A DNA stretch of 64,000 nucleotides, from the NCBI RefSeq assembly GCF_003719335.1, contig NZ_RIAS01000001.1, positions 1 to 64,000 on the forward strand, given 5' to 3'. The stretch comes from Paenibacillus amylolyticus. Lineage in GTDB: Bacteria; Bacillota; Bacilli; Paenibacillales; Paenibacillaceae. Shown in pieces: positions 20,714-29,155 of this stretch; within the stretch, counting starts at the first letter, position 1; every line of letters starts with the position of its first letter. The notes under the pieces were generated by a model. The model did not search any database and was not told where the DNA came from. It worked only from the letters and a program-made list of their open reading frames with translations. The position numbers and the translations under genes were made by a program.

Positions 20714-22042
20714 CTAAAGGTTTGGAAAACACCAGCTTGCCATGTGCCTCAGATCCTTTGCAGCGTGGAACGGAACACTCTCAGGTTTGGGCTGGGACGT
20801 AGCAGGAGCCGGCATATCCCGGGCTACTCTTCTAACCCAGCTGGTCGAGTCCATGCCGATGGCCGAGCACTGCCAGCGCTCATCCGGCCTTGGACGAACG
20901 GTCAGAATAAGGTCTTCTTTTACCGGCATATCGGGGAACACGCCATCCAGATATTCGACAATCGCACGTTTGTCCCTCACTTCATGACAGTATACAGTAA
21001 CCCAAGAGCCACTGAGTACCTTCACTGCATATACATCTCCAGGCTGCACTTCACCTGTACCGGCATCGGGGGATTTTTTCGGCACCTTCGCTTTGGTACG
21101 CACACCTCGTCTGCTTTCAAATGCACCCATAACGGTTTCACTCGCCATTGGATTCGGTTCTGGCTTGTCCTCAAGCGATACATCACTGCAATTGAGTTCA
21201 CCGAAGATCAGGTTCAGATTGTGCTCGTTGATTCCTACAGATGAATCCCACCATGCCAAGGGAGCTTGTACCTCAACGCGGGTATTAGGTCTCTTGTCGC
21301 GTTCAGCATACGATGTGAAGGCTGTAATCATTCCTGGCTGTTCTGGCGTGTCCAGAATGCCGACCAGTGCCAGCGTTTCAAGCAGGTCACGGTAAACATA
21401 TACCTTTTTTGTAGGCAGGAGTTGTTCTTTTTTGAGCGCATCCGCAGCCTTGCTGTACCGAGTTTTGGGTGGCAGATTGCGCAGCACCGTTAATACGGCG
21501 CGCAGCGTCCAGCGATCATATTCACTCGGAACAGGAAGCTCCTGCGAAGAAGCGGCCATTTCTCTCAGAGCGATTACATGTCCAAATATATCTCCATCGA
21601 GCGGTGTGCCGTTGGTCATCCGCCAGTACCACTGTAGCGAAGTATCTACTCCGTCATTTACATCCAAACCACAGATCTGGCACTTATGACTGGAAGGATA
21701 TGGACTATATTCATGGTCAGGTATGCTGGTTGCGATCAGTTTTCCTGTAAGAAGTGAGCGCCAGATCATTGGCGCTGACCATAGAGAAGCCACAAACGCC
21801 TGAGCAGCCTCCTGAAGTGTCCATCGCTCAGCCAATGTTCTCAGTTCCCGGATCGTCTCCTCATGCTGCGGTCTTACAAAGTGATTAGGCTCATGTCCAG
21901 CAACCTCTAATGCCTGTAATTGCTCCGTGGATACGTCCTCCGGTACAGTCTGTCTTGAAGCACGCAACTCCTCGTCCCAAATCGTGCTCTCACTATAAAT
22001 ATGTTGAAGTAATTTAAGTTGCTGAACAACATCTAAAGTCAA
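20714..22042 (-). CDS. Protein of unknown function, 442 aa
   Basis: I do not recognise this family. The start is TTG at 22042 after AAAGGATG. The protein looks soluble with no signal peptide or TM segment. A CxxC pair (HKCQICGLDV, ~118-127) could form half a metal site. The middle (~170-250) is helix-rich (RWTLRAVLTVLRNLPPKTRY), and the C-terminal third (~330-440) has beta-type segments and a charged linker (RTKAKVPKKSPDAGTGEVQPGD). It lies alone between the riboflavin promoter and a terminator, so it is monocistronic. Confidence 0.75.
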   Translation of the reverse strand: MTLDVVQQLKLLQHIYSESTIWDEELRASRQTVPEDVSTEQLQALEVAGHEPNHFVRPQHEETIRELRTLAERWTLQEAAQAFVASLWSAPMIWRSLLTGKLIATSIPDHEYSPYPSSHKCQICGLDVNDGVDTSLQWYWRMTNGTPLDGDIFGHVIALREMAASSQELPVPSEYDRWTLRAVLTVLRNLPPKTRYSKAADALKKEQLLPTKKVYVYRDLLETLALVGILDTPEQPGMITAFTSYAERDKRPNTRVEVQAPLAWWDSSVGINEHNLNLIFGELNCSDVSLEDKPEPNPMASETVMGAFESRRGVRTKAKVPKKSPDAGTGEVQPGDVYAVKVLSGSWVTVYCHEVRDKRAIVEYLDGVFPDMPVKEDLILTVRPRPDERWQCSAIGMDSTSWVRRVARDMPAPATSQPKPESVPFHAAKDLRHMASWCFPNL

Positions 22043-22241
22043 AGTAACAACATCCTTTCATAGTAGTTCTGAAAACATGTAAGTTCAATATCCAGTGTGC
22101 TGTCAAACCTCATGTATTCGGTTTCAACAGTCTATACATAGCTAGAATAACCTACTTCCAACTCATCCCGCCAGTTCCTTTAAGCTTATTTTTGATAACA
22201 CATCGCAAGGCAATTATGCAAAAAGGTTGTACAATGCACAA

Positions 22242-22280
22242 AACCCCTGATACTTCCGTAATAGGAATGTACCAGGGGTT
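22242..22280 (-). terminator. Terminator after the cyclophilin gene
   Basis: Minus strand AACCCCTGGTACATTCC / GGAAGTATCAGGGGTT stem followed by TTGTGC; 33 bp past the ppiB stop. Strong stem, short T run. Confidence 0.8.
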
Positions 22281-22312
22281 AAGTTGATGCGGTTGATCAG
22301 GTTCAGTTGAAA

Positions 22313-22744
22313 TTAAACTTCTACCACTTCGACCGTTTCCATTTTGTCGCGACCTTCGAAAGCATCAACAAACTCCATACCTTTGCTTACTTTACCAAAT
22401 ACAGTATGTTGTCCGTCCAAATGTGGTTGTGGTTGATAGCAGATGTAAAACTGGCTTCCGCCTGTGTTGCGGCCAGCATGTGCCATTGCAAGTGTTCCAC
22501 GCTCGTGTTTGTTCGGGTTGATCTCACAGTTAATTGTATATCCAGGGCCGCCAGTACCGGAACCACTAGGGCATCCGCCTTGAGCTACGAAGCCCGGAAT
22601 TACACGGTGGAAAACGAGTCCGTTATAGAAACCGGAGTTTGCCAGCTTTTCAAAGTTTGCTACAGTATTTGGAGCTTCTTGATCGAACAGGTCGATCAGA
22701 ACTTCTCCGCCATTTGCCATTTTAATTTTCGCTTGTTTCGCCAT
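22313..22744 (-). CDS. ppiB: Peptidyl-prolyl cis-trans isomerase (cyclophilin type)
   Basis: A 143-aa single-domain cytoplasmic cyclophilin that speeds proline isomerisation during folding. Active-site blocks [13 protein letters not shown] (catalytic Arg) and SQFYI are present, and [12 protein letters not shown] closes the fold. The start at 22744 follows AAAGGAG by 10 bp; the frame runs ten codons further upstream without a ribosome site. Monocistronic, with its own terminator. Confidence 0.93.
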   Translation of the reverse strand: MAKQAKIKMANGGEVLIDLFDQEAPNTVANFEKLANSGFYNGLVFHRVIPGFVAQGGCPSGSGTGGPGYTINCEINPNKHERGTLAMAHAGRNTGGSQFYICYQPQPHLDGQHTVFGKVSKGMEFVDAFEGRDKMETVEVVEV

Positions 22745-22938
22745 ATGTAAATGACTCCTTTCAATTTTGAGCAAAGTAATTGTGACGCAATACCAAACGG
22801 ATGGTCAAGCATTACAGCACTTTTCTTAGTGTACACCGAAAAGAGCCGAATCGCAAAAGAAAGAGCTATTTTTTTGATTTTTCTACTCTCAAGTACAAGC
22901 CTATAAGCATACCAAATAGATGCAATATTCATGACAAA

Positions 22939-22966
22939 GGACGGAAAGGGCGAGCCCCTTCCGTCC
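22939..22966 (-). terminator. Terminator after lysA
   Basis: 12-bp stem GGACGGAAGGGG/CCCTTTCCGTCC with a CTCG loop, followed by TTTGTC on the minus strand. It could act on both strands. Confidence 0.7.
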
Positions 22967-23037
22967 TCTTCTAATGCTATAGGAACTTGTGATATAGAAA
23001 AATGGAGTATTTCTTTTCCAGATCCCTGCTTGATGAA

Positions 23038-24369
23038 TTAACGAGTAACTGGCTGTTTGCCAATACGTGCCGGCACGAGGTCATTTTGGATAATGTCCTG
23101 ATATGACTCACGACGTACAACTACATCGCCTTGACCATCTTTGACAAACACAACCGCTGGACGACGAATCCGGTTATAATTGCTAGCCATAGAGTAGTTG
23201 TATGCGCCTGTGCAAGCTACAGCAAGCAAATCACCGCTCTCCACTTTTGGCAAGTCGAGATCCCAGATCAGCATATCACCGCTCTCGCAGCATTTACCCG
23301 CTACAGATACCGTTTCTGTTGCTGCTTCGTTGGCACGATTCGCCAGAACCGCCTCATATTTGGACTCATACAACGCAGGACGTGGGTTATCCGTCATACC
23401 GCCGTCTACAGCTACATATTTACGCACGCCTGGAATGTCTTTGCTCGTTCCAACGGTGTACAGCGTTGTACCTGCTTCACCTACGATGCTGCGGCCTGGC
23501 TCAACCCAAATTTCAGGCACTGCATAGCCGATTTGTGCAAAATGATTTTTTACCGCATCGGTAATGGCCTTCACATACTGAGCTACTTCAAGTGGCGTGT
23601 CACCATCAATATAACGAATTCCGAATCCGCCGCCCAGGTTTACAACTTTGAATGCCACATTCAGGCGCTCATATACACTTGCTGCAAATTCAGCAACACG
23701 TTGAACCGCCATCTGGAATCCTTCAACCTCAAAGATCTGGGAGCCGATGTGAGAATGTACACCAAGCAATACCAGGTTGGATTGTTTGGATGCAAGTTCA
23801 ATCGCTTCAAATGCTGTACCGTTGCCGATATCAAAACCGAACTTGGAGTCCGTTTGCCCTGTGGAAATATATTCATGCGTATGCGCCTCAACACCCGGCG
23901 TTACACGCAGGAGGATGTTTACTTTACGGTTTTTGTCCGCTGCGACAGCTTGGAGCAGGTGCAACTCGTTAAAATTGTCTACTACGAAGCATCCAATTTC
24001 AGCGTCAAGCGCCATCTCGATCTCTTCGATCGTTTTGTTATTCCCGTGAAAATGAATGCGTTCTGCCGGGAAGCCTGCTTGCAATGCTGTGAACAGTTCG
24101 CCGTCAGAGACAACATCCAGAGAAAGACCTTCCTCTGCTGCGAGAGCACACATCGCCATAACACAAAATGCTTTACTCGCATATGCAACTTGGAAGCCCA
24201 AACCTGAAGCGCGGAATGCTTCCATGTACTCTCTGCAGCGCTCGCGAACCAATTGCTCGTCCACAACATAGAGCGGTGTTCCAAATTGCTCTTTCATATC
24301 CGTAACGTCTACTCCACCAATCTCTAGGTGACCTTGCTCATTTATTCTGCTTGTACCGTGTAAATACAT
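23038..24369 (-). CDS. lysA: Diaminopimelate decarboxylase
   Basis: A 443-aa PLP enzyme of the alanine-racemase fold that converts meso-diaminopimelate to lysine. The PLP lysine is in VAYASKAF (~62-69), the glycine-rich phosphate loop in NLGGGFGI, and the substrate cysteine in GKCCESGD. The start at 24369 follows GAGG with 10-bp spacing. It follows spoVAF as in B. subtilis, where lysA closes the spoVA region. The ~100-bp gap allows its own promoter for vegetative expression. Confidence 0.94.
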   Translation of the reverse strand: MYLHGTSRINEQGHLEIGGVDVTDMKEQFGTPLYVVDEQLVRERCREYMEAFRASGLGFQVAYASKAFCVMAMCALAAEEGLSLDVVSDGELFTALQAGFPAERIHFHGNNKTIEEIEMALDAEIGCFVVDNFNELHLLQAVAADKNRKVNILLRVTPGVEAHTHEYISTGQTDSKFGFDIGNGTAFEAIELASKQSNLVLLGVHSHIGSQIFEVEGFQMAVQRVAEFAASVYERLNVAFKVVNLGGGFGIRYIDGDTPLEVAQYVKAITDAVKNHFAQIGYAVPEIWVEPGRSIVGEAGTTLYTVGTSKDIPGVRKYVAVDGGMTDNPRPALYESKYEAVLANRANEAATETVSVAGKCCESGDMLIWDLDLPKVESGDLLAVACTGAYNYSMASNYNRIRRPAVVFVKDGQGDVVVRRESYQDIIQNDLVPARIGKQPVTR

Positions 24370-24472
24370 CGTTTGCATTCCTCACTTTTTGTATACTGGA
24401 ACAGTTACTATTCCATTGATTTTAAACCAGTATATCAAATTAAGCCGGGAGATGAATGGATTTTTCGGCACA

Positions 24473-26140
24473 TCATTTGTGTTTTTTACTTTTTCGCAGT
24501 TCACCATCTGGATCTTCTGGCATTTTGGTGTTGTCACGCGTTTTGTTGAACGATGGACGTTTCTTGCTGACAAGCAATGGAACCCTGAACAAAAAGTTGC
24601 CAATTGCCTTTGCATTAAAAGGTATAAATGGCCAAAGATACGACGAGTTATATGAACGGTGAATGGTCAAAGCCACAATAAGCAAAGTCGTTCCAACGAC
24701 CAAACCTGGTACTTTAAATATCGCAACTGCAATGAGCAGTAGCAGCCTGACCAGTCGATTCGCAAGTCCTAACTCGTAACTCGGTGTAGCAAACATTCCG
24801 ATTGCCGCAATCGCCATATAGAGTACCACCTCATTGACAAAATACCCCGTTTTCACCGCGATATCTCCGACCAATATAGCCGCAATCAAGCCCATCGCAG
24901 AAGCCAGCGGCGTTGGTGTATGAACTGCAGCCATACGTAATAAGTCCACACCCAGCTCGATGAGCAGAAATTGCAAAATAATCGGTAATTTCACGCTTTC
25001 CTGTGGGCCGATGAAATCGAAACCGACCGGTTTCAGCGAAGGTTCGATCACCATCAGCATCCATAGCGGTAGTAGAAACAGAGAGATCAGGATGCCTGCA
25101 AAACGCACCCAGCGCAGATAGGTTCCCATAAGAGCCGTCTGCCTGTTCTCCTCCGCATGTTCGCATAGATCAAAAAAGGTCGTCGGCAAGATCATTACGC
25201 TGGGGGAAGTATCTACAAAAATAACGACACGTCCTTCCAGCAAGTGAGAAGCTGTAACGTCAGGACGTTCAGAATAACGAACAAGGGGAAATGGATTCCA
25301 TCCTTTGTTGATGATCGCTTCCTCCAACTGTTTGTCGGCAGCCGGAATACCGTCGATATCAATTCGTTGTATTTTTTCTTTTACCGAATCCACCTGCACC
25401 TTATCCACGATATCGTCAATATAAACTACACATACATCGGTTTGGGTTCTCCGTCCTACCTGCATGAGTTCAAACTTTAGTCCAGGGTCCCGTATTCTAC
25501 GGCGCACCAGCGCTACATTGGTCAGCAGCGTTTCGGTAAAACCATCCCGTGAACCACGAACCACGCGTTCAAGTGAAGGTTCTTCGGGGGATCGAACCGG
25601 GTAACTCCGGGTATCCATAATGAGAACTGAGCGGTCTCCCTCGACAAACATGGCACTCATGCCCATGAGCACCTTGCTAATGACAGCACTCATCTTCTCC
25701 GCTCGTTCCACCTGTATATGAGGAATATAACATTCGAAATAGGACTTGAGTGCATGTTCCGATACTTGATCCGGCGTCAGATAGGTTAATCTTTTCAATA
25801 CTTCGAGCAAAATCTCATCTTTGGCAAAACCCGTGAGTAACAGTAATCCCACATGTTTGCCGCCAAGTACCATTTCCCTCATATCCACATCAAATGACTC
25901 GCCAAGACCGAGCACTTGTTTTAACGTGTTTTTGTTATCACTCATGCGCGGGGAGATGTTATCGTTATGTTGCCAATACTGAACAGATTCTTCAATGCTG
26001 TCGGACATCTCGTTTTGCTTTTTTTTCTGGTACGCCTTCTTTTCTTCTTCCTGCTGGATCTTGTAAGGAGACTTATGCAACACGTCTTCCGTTATACCAT
26101 CACTTTGTTCATGACCCTTTTGATCCGTGTGTTCGTCCAT
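24473..26140 (-). CDS. spoVAF: Stage V sporulation protein AF (GerA family)
   Basis: A 555-aa GerA/SpoVAF-family membrane protein. A long charged N-terminus (~1-60, QQEEEKKAYQKKKQNE) leads into the soluble GerA N-terminal domain (~70-370) with VEGDRSVLIMDTRSYPVR and PFPLVRYSERPD. About five TM segments follow (~375-530), then a basic tail. B. subtilis SpoVAF works with SpoVAEa in germination signalling. The start at 26140 sits 6 bp from GGAGG. It directly follows spoVAB, without the usual AC-AD-AE genes between. Confidence 0.88.
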   Translation of the reverse strand: MDEHTDQKGHEQSDGITEDVLHKSPYKIQQEEEKKAYQKKKQNEMSDSIEESVQYWQHNDNISPRMSDNKNTLKQVLGLGESFDVDMREMVLGGKHVGLLLLTGFAKDEILLEVLKRLTYLTPDQVSEHALKSYFECYIPHIQVERAEKMSAVISKVLMGMSAMFVEGDRSVLIMDTRSYPVRSPEEPSLERVVRGSRDGFTETLLTNVALVRRRIRDPGLKFELMQVGRRTQTDVCVVYIDDIVDKVQVDSVKEKIQRIDIDGIPAADKQLEEAIINKGWNPFPLVRYSERPDVTASHLLEGRVVIFVDTSPSVMILPTTFFDLCEHAEENRQTALMGTYLRWVRFAGILISLFLLPLWMLMVIEPSLKPVGFDFIGPQESVKLPIILQFLLIELGVDLLRMAAVHTPTPLASAMGLIAAILVGDIAVKTGYFVNEVVLYMAIAAIGMFATPSYELGLANRLVRLLLLIAVAIFKVPGLVVGTTLLIVALTIHRSYNSSYLWPFIPFNAKAIGNFLFRVPLLVSKKRPSFNKTRDNTKMPEDPDGELRKSKKHK

Positions 26141-26170
26141 GTCCATCCTCCTTTAACCTGTCATGCTGCT

Positions 26171-26593
26171 TTACCGTTGGTATATAAAAAAGTCAAACAA
26201 TGAACCTGTCATCTTCCCCAGAATCATCGCGAGCAACAGTCCAAACAAATACGACCTCATGCCCAGCCTTTTAGCCAGAACGGGTAGCACGTTTAATACT
26301 TCTGTCAGAGCGGCAGCCAGCAGACCAATAAAAACGCCGCAGAACACTCCGACAATCGGGCTAAGCAACATAACTCCATGCATTTTCCAATGCCAGAAAT
26401 CGGCTACCGTGCCCAGCAGCGAACCTCCAATGAGAGCACCCTCGTACCAATGCGTTTTGTCATAGGACTGTGTCACTTGGGCCAGTCTGGGAATCATGTC
26501 AAGTACAAGAATAAGCGCAATAACACCACTCCCCACAGCGATTCCCCCGGCAATGCCAAGCACAATACTGATCGCTCCGTTAAGCACGCTCAT
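26171..26593 (-). CDS. spoVAB: Stage V sporulation protein AB
   Basis: A 140-aa hydrophobic protein with about four TM segments (GAISIVLGIAGGIAVGSGVIAL at the N-terminus). It is part of the SpoVA set that moves dipicolinic acid into the forespore and out at germination. The start overlaps the spoVAA stop by 14 bp. Identity rests on sequence character plus position. Confidence 0.88.
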   Translation of the reverse strand: MSVLNGAISIVLGIAGGIAVGSGVIALILVLDMIPRLAQVTQSYDKTHWYEGALIGGSLLGTVADFWHWKMHGVMLLSPIVGVFCGVFIGLLAAALTEVLNVLPVLAKRLGMRSYLFGLLLAMILGKMTGSLFDFFIYQR

Positions 26594-27236
26594 CGCCTTT
26601 CAGCTCCCTTTGATTCTGCTTATGCATTCGTTCGCTTTCTTCAATGACGACATATTGGTCTACATTTTGCTGGTAAAGGAACATTTCCACTTCGAGCGGT
26701 GTTGGCTCTTCATTCCACTTCTTCTTAAATAAATGGTTGAAAAAAACCGCCATGCCGAAACCGATCCCAAGGGAATAAGCAATCTGAAATAAGTACGGAT
26801 GCTCATCCCGGTGTCCTGTCAGCATCTCTACAATGCGAATCTGCACTTCCTGCATATTCACGTCTGCATGAAAATTCATAATGGTCAGCGCAGAGCCGAA
26901 GAACAGCAGCAGCCATACCAGAATAAATAAGGACTTCGAAGCCTGACCCTTGCCTGCCATTACTTCAACTAACGTATGCCCGGATCCCATCAGCTCCACA
27001 TTTACTTCCGGCAGAAGCTGCCTAATCCGGGGAATAATCTGCAAAATGTCAATAAGGATCAGGTTGCCATCCTCCGGTCCAGGCCACAATAGCTCCAGCT
27101 CAAGCAACCTGTCCTCCTGATCCTCGGATGAGGCCAGTACGTGGGCAATGTCCCTCAGTTTGACCGCTCGCCCTCTCTGAATGCGAATTCGGCTGCGCAT
27201 GCGAACGTAGACCGTTGGAGTGTGTGTCTGGGACAT
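26580..27236 (-). CDS. spoVAA: Stage V sporulation protein AA
   Basis: A 218-aa protein: a soluble N-terminal half (VYVRMRSRIRIQRGRAVKLRDIAHV), two TM segments (~98-120, 150-172) and a charged C-terminus. First gene of the SpoVA operon, normally transcribed by SigG in the forespore. The start at 27236 follows AAAGGAG with 8-bp spacing. The upstream 500 bp holds no gene on this strand but a structured repeat. Confidence 0.88.
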   Translation of the reverse strand: MSQTHTPTVYVRMRSRIRIQRGRAVKLRDIAHVLASSEDQEDRLLELELLWPGPEDGNLILIDILQIIPRIRQLLPEVNVELMGSGHTLVEVMAGKGQASKSLFILVWLLLFFGSALTIMNFHADVNMQEVQIRIVEMLTGHRDEHPYLFQIAYSLGIGFGMAVFFNHLFKKKWNEEPTPLEVEMFLYQQNVDQYVVIEESERMHKQNQRELKGDERA

Positions 27237-27737
27237 CCAAAGCACTCCTTTACTGCGTAATTTAGGTTAGTATTTGAAGATTGTGCAAATTTATTACATT
27301 TAAGTTGGAAAAGAGTGTGGAGGGAGCGCTGGACGCTGCGGGATGGATCGGTGTCGGGCGCTGGTTATCCCCGGATTTCTGATTCTCTCCTTTCCAAGGA
27401 GGAAATCCGGTTATAAACGCGCTCGCTTCGCTCCTTTTACCGATTCCATCCCTCCGCTGGCTTGCCTCCCTCTTATTCCAAACGAAATGGAAGAAACTTG
27501 CGGGCGGCGGGCAGGAAACAGCCGATTATTCTAGAAAGTTATGTAAAAGGTTTTTTGAAAGTGAGGTCTGAAATGTTGAGTAAACGTCCCGCATGCTCCA
27601 TGCAAAGTCTTGATCTATAAACAACGACGGTTGTTTGTATGGAGCTGGAGTAGTAACCGTCTTAATATCCAATTCGGTAATTGTTTATAGGATAGGCTTT
27701 GCAACCTTGAATTTTATTTTTAAGGAGCAGAGTGACC
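27237..27737. other. Divergent intergenic region with structured repeat
   Basis: About 500 bp between spoVAA (minus) and the CD3324-like gene (plus). It contains repeat copy 1 (27305-27481) and an AT-rich leader before the plus-strand gene. A short open frame at 27343-27534 lies inside the repeat and has no ribosome site, so I do not call it. Confidence 0.7.
27305..27481 (+). repeat. Dispersed structured repeat, copy 1
   Basis: Nested complementary segments: TTGGAA/TTCCAA (outermost), GAGGGAG/CTCCCTC-like, GGGATGGATCGG (27340-27351) with CCGATTCCATCCC (27440-27452), and CCGGATTTC (27371-27379) with GAAATCCGG (27402-27410) enclosing CTCC..GGAG. A conserved CGCTTCGCT block follows. The core matches copy 2 near 38.7 kb. 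Confidence 0.75.
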
Positions 27738-28004
27738 ATGAAATATGTAAACGCCGATGTCATTTTACCAGAAGAACTATTAATAGAAATACAGAAATAT
27801 ATTCAAGGCAGCATGGTTTACATTCCAATACCTGAAGGCCACAGAAAAAAGTGGGGAGAAAATTCGGGAAGTCGCACATATTTAAGCCAAAGAAACGAGA
27901 CAATACGTCAACAATATTTCGATGGATTAACGATTGCTGCACTCTCTGAAGAGTATTGTCTTTCCAGCGATAGTATCAAAAAAATTATATATTCAAAAAA
28001 GTAA
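27738..28004 (+). CDS. CD3324-family small protein with Mor-like HTH
   Basis: An 88-aa protein. The N-terminal stretch KYVNADVILPEELLIEIQKYIQGSMVYIP and the C-terminal helix-turn-helix RQQYFDGLTIAALSEEYCLSSDSIKKIIY are typical of the CD3324/YraL-like family that resembles phage Mor regulators. A probable DNA-binding protein with unknown target. AAGGAG precedes the ATG by 10 bp; a GTG two codons upstream is possible. It lies in a plus-strand island between spoVAA and sigF, with its own terminator, and the DNA is AT-richer than the neighbours. Confidence 0.8.
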   Translation: MKYVNADVILPEELLIEIQKYIQGSMVYIPIPEGHRKKWGENSGSRTYLSQRNETIRQQYFDGLTIAALSEEYCLSSDSIKKIIYSKK

Positions 28005-28015
28005 GGCCTATAAAT

Positions 28016-28048
28016 ATCACATCATATTTGTATGGTGTGATTTTTTTT
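28016..28048 (+). terminator. Terminator after the CD3324-like gene
   Basis: ATCACATCAT-ATTTGT-ATGGTGTGAT stem followed by seven or more T on the plus strand, 12 bp past the stop. Confidence 0.9.
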
Positions 28049-28140
28049 GTGCAATAAACTTTTCTAATTATCTTTTATATATTTTTTAAGATGCGCCTTT
28101 GCTAAGCTTGAAGAAATAACTTTATAGGAGGAGCGGCTTG

Positions 28141-28611
28141 TGATTCTAATTACAAAAGCTGAACGACAAGATAAACATATTCTCAAAAATGTAATGACTT
28201 AATTCCTTCATGATTTGTCCGAATTTAATCAATACATAGAGATGAATCCCCCGAAATGGTCTATTCGAATTTAATGTACTGGATTGGTTCTTTGAAAAGG
28301 AAGGATTAAACACCGTACTTTATACGCTTGCACGATCAAAAAATGAAAGGTTTCAATTTGGTTCAAAGCGGCCCATTCTCTAATCAGGGGAATTTGCTGA
28401 TTATGTTTTGAATTCATTTTTCATCATGAGAAACTATCGCCGGCAGGGTCTAGGCAGGGCTGCATGCAAAGCGTTGTTCAAACATTTTCTTGGGAGATAT
28501 GCTGTTGGTCAAATTATAACCAACATTCCTGCAATTCAATTTTGGAAAAATGTGTACACATCATTCGATATAGATTTTTATGAAGAAGAGGAGAACGAAG
28601 GAGTCATTATA
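28141..28611 (+). pseudogene. Decayed GNAT acetyltransferase
   Basis: A good ribosome site (GGAGGAG) precedes GTG at 28141, which opens ITKAERQDKHILKNVMT and then meets TAA (28199-28201). The continuation FLHDLSEFNQYIEMN is lost by a frameshift near 28240. The second frame reads LFEFNVLDWFFEKEGLNTVLY, meets another TAA near 28380, then resumes NYRRQGLGRAACKALF, the acetyl-CoA binding motif A of GNAT enzymes. At least two stops and one frameshift make it non-functional. Confidence 0.85.
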
Positions 28612-29022
28612 TTGAAGATCATTACAGCAGATCAATCACACTACGAATATATTAAAGAGCAGGACCACCATATTTTAGAGAAGCTGATCCTACCGAAAAT
28701 TATGGCTGATGAGATCTTTATCATACAGGATGAAGAGCAGAACAATATTGGATGGATTCGGTACAGCTTTTTTTGGGACAACACACCTTTTATGAATATG
28801 CTCTGGATTGAAGATGTACATCGAAATGAAGGAATAGGTACGAAGGCGGTTCTTTTTTGGGAAAATGAAATGAAGAAGCAAGGTTTTCCTTTGGTCATGA
28901 CGTCTACATTAGCAAATGAAGGGGCGCAGCATTTTTATAGGAAATTAGGCTATCGAGATTCAGGGTGTTTGATGCTTGAGGACGAACCTTTAGAAATCTT
29001 ACTCACCAAAAAACTGAAGTAG
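28612..29022 (+). CDS. GNAT family N-acetyltransferase
   Basis: About 136 aa from a TTG start (28612) that lies 8 bp after AAGGAG, which itself sits within the end of the decayed GNAT gene. Acetyl-CoA motif: HRNEGIGTKAVLFWENEM (R-x-x-G-x-G type). Motif B: NEGAQHFYRKLGY. The substrate is unknown. The same frame is open back to 28408 into the relic, so a longer product cannot be excluded; the TTG reading gives the usual family length. Confidence 0.75.
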   Translation: MKIITADQSHYEYIKEQDHHILEKLILPKIMADEIFIIQDEEQNNIGWIRYSFFWDNTPFMNMLWIEDVHRNEGIGTKAVLFWENEMKKQGFPLVMTSTLANEGAQHFYRKLGYRDSGCLMLEDEPLEILLTKKLK

Positions 29023-29044
29023 CTTTCTCCAAACAAATATTAAA

Positions 29045-29097
29045 ACGACAAATAACCTCATCGCTAATTAACGCGAATTGAGGTTGTTAGTTGTCGT
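29045..29097 (-). terminator. Terminator after sigF
   Basis: ACGACAA-TAAC-CTCA paired with TGAGGTT-GTTAG-TTGTCGT across an 18-nt loop. On the minus strand it is followed by TTTTAATATT, so it fits the end of the sigF operon. It may also stop the plus-strand GNAT transcript. Confidence 0.65.
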
Positions 29098-29155
29098 ATT
29101 ATGATGATTCCTCACCCAAACCGATGGATGTAATCAGCCCTGAATCAATCCTGAA

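Noticed and set aside
23131-24207. 358-aa plus-strand ORF inside lysA
   Set aside because: Antisense shadow of lysA; composition (Cys/Arg-rich) is typical of such shadows.
27343-27534. 63-aa plus-strand ORF upstream of the CD3324-like gene
   Set aside because: Lies within the structured repeat, has no ribosome site and no counterpart in copy 2.
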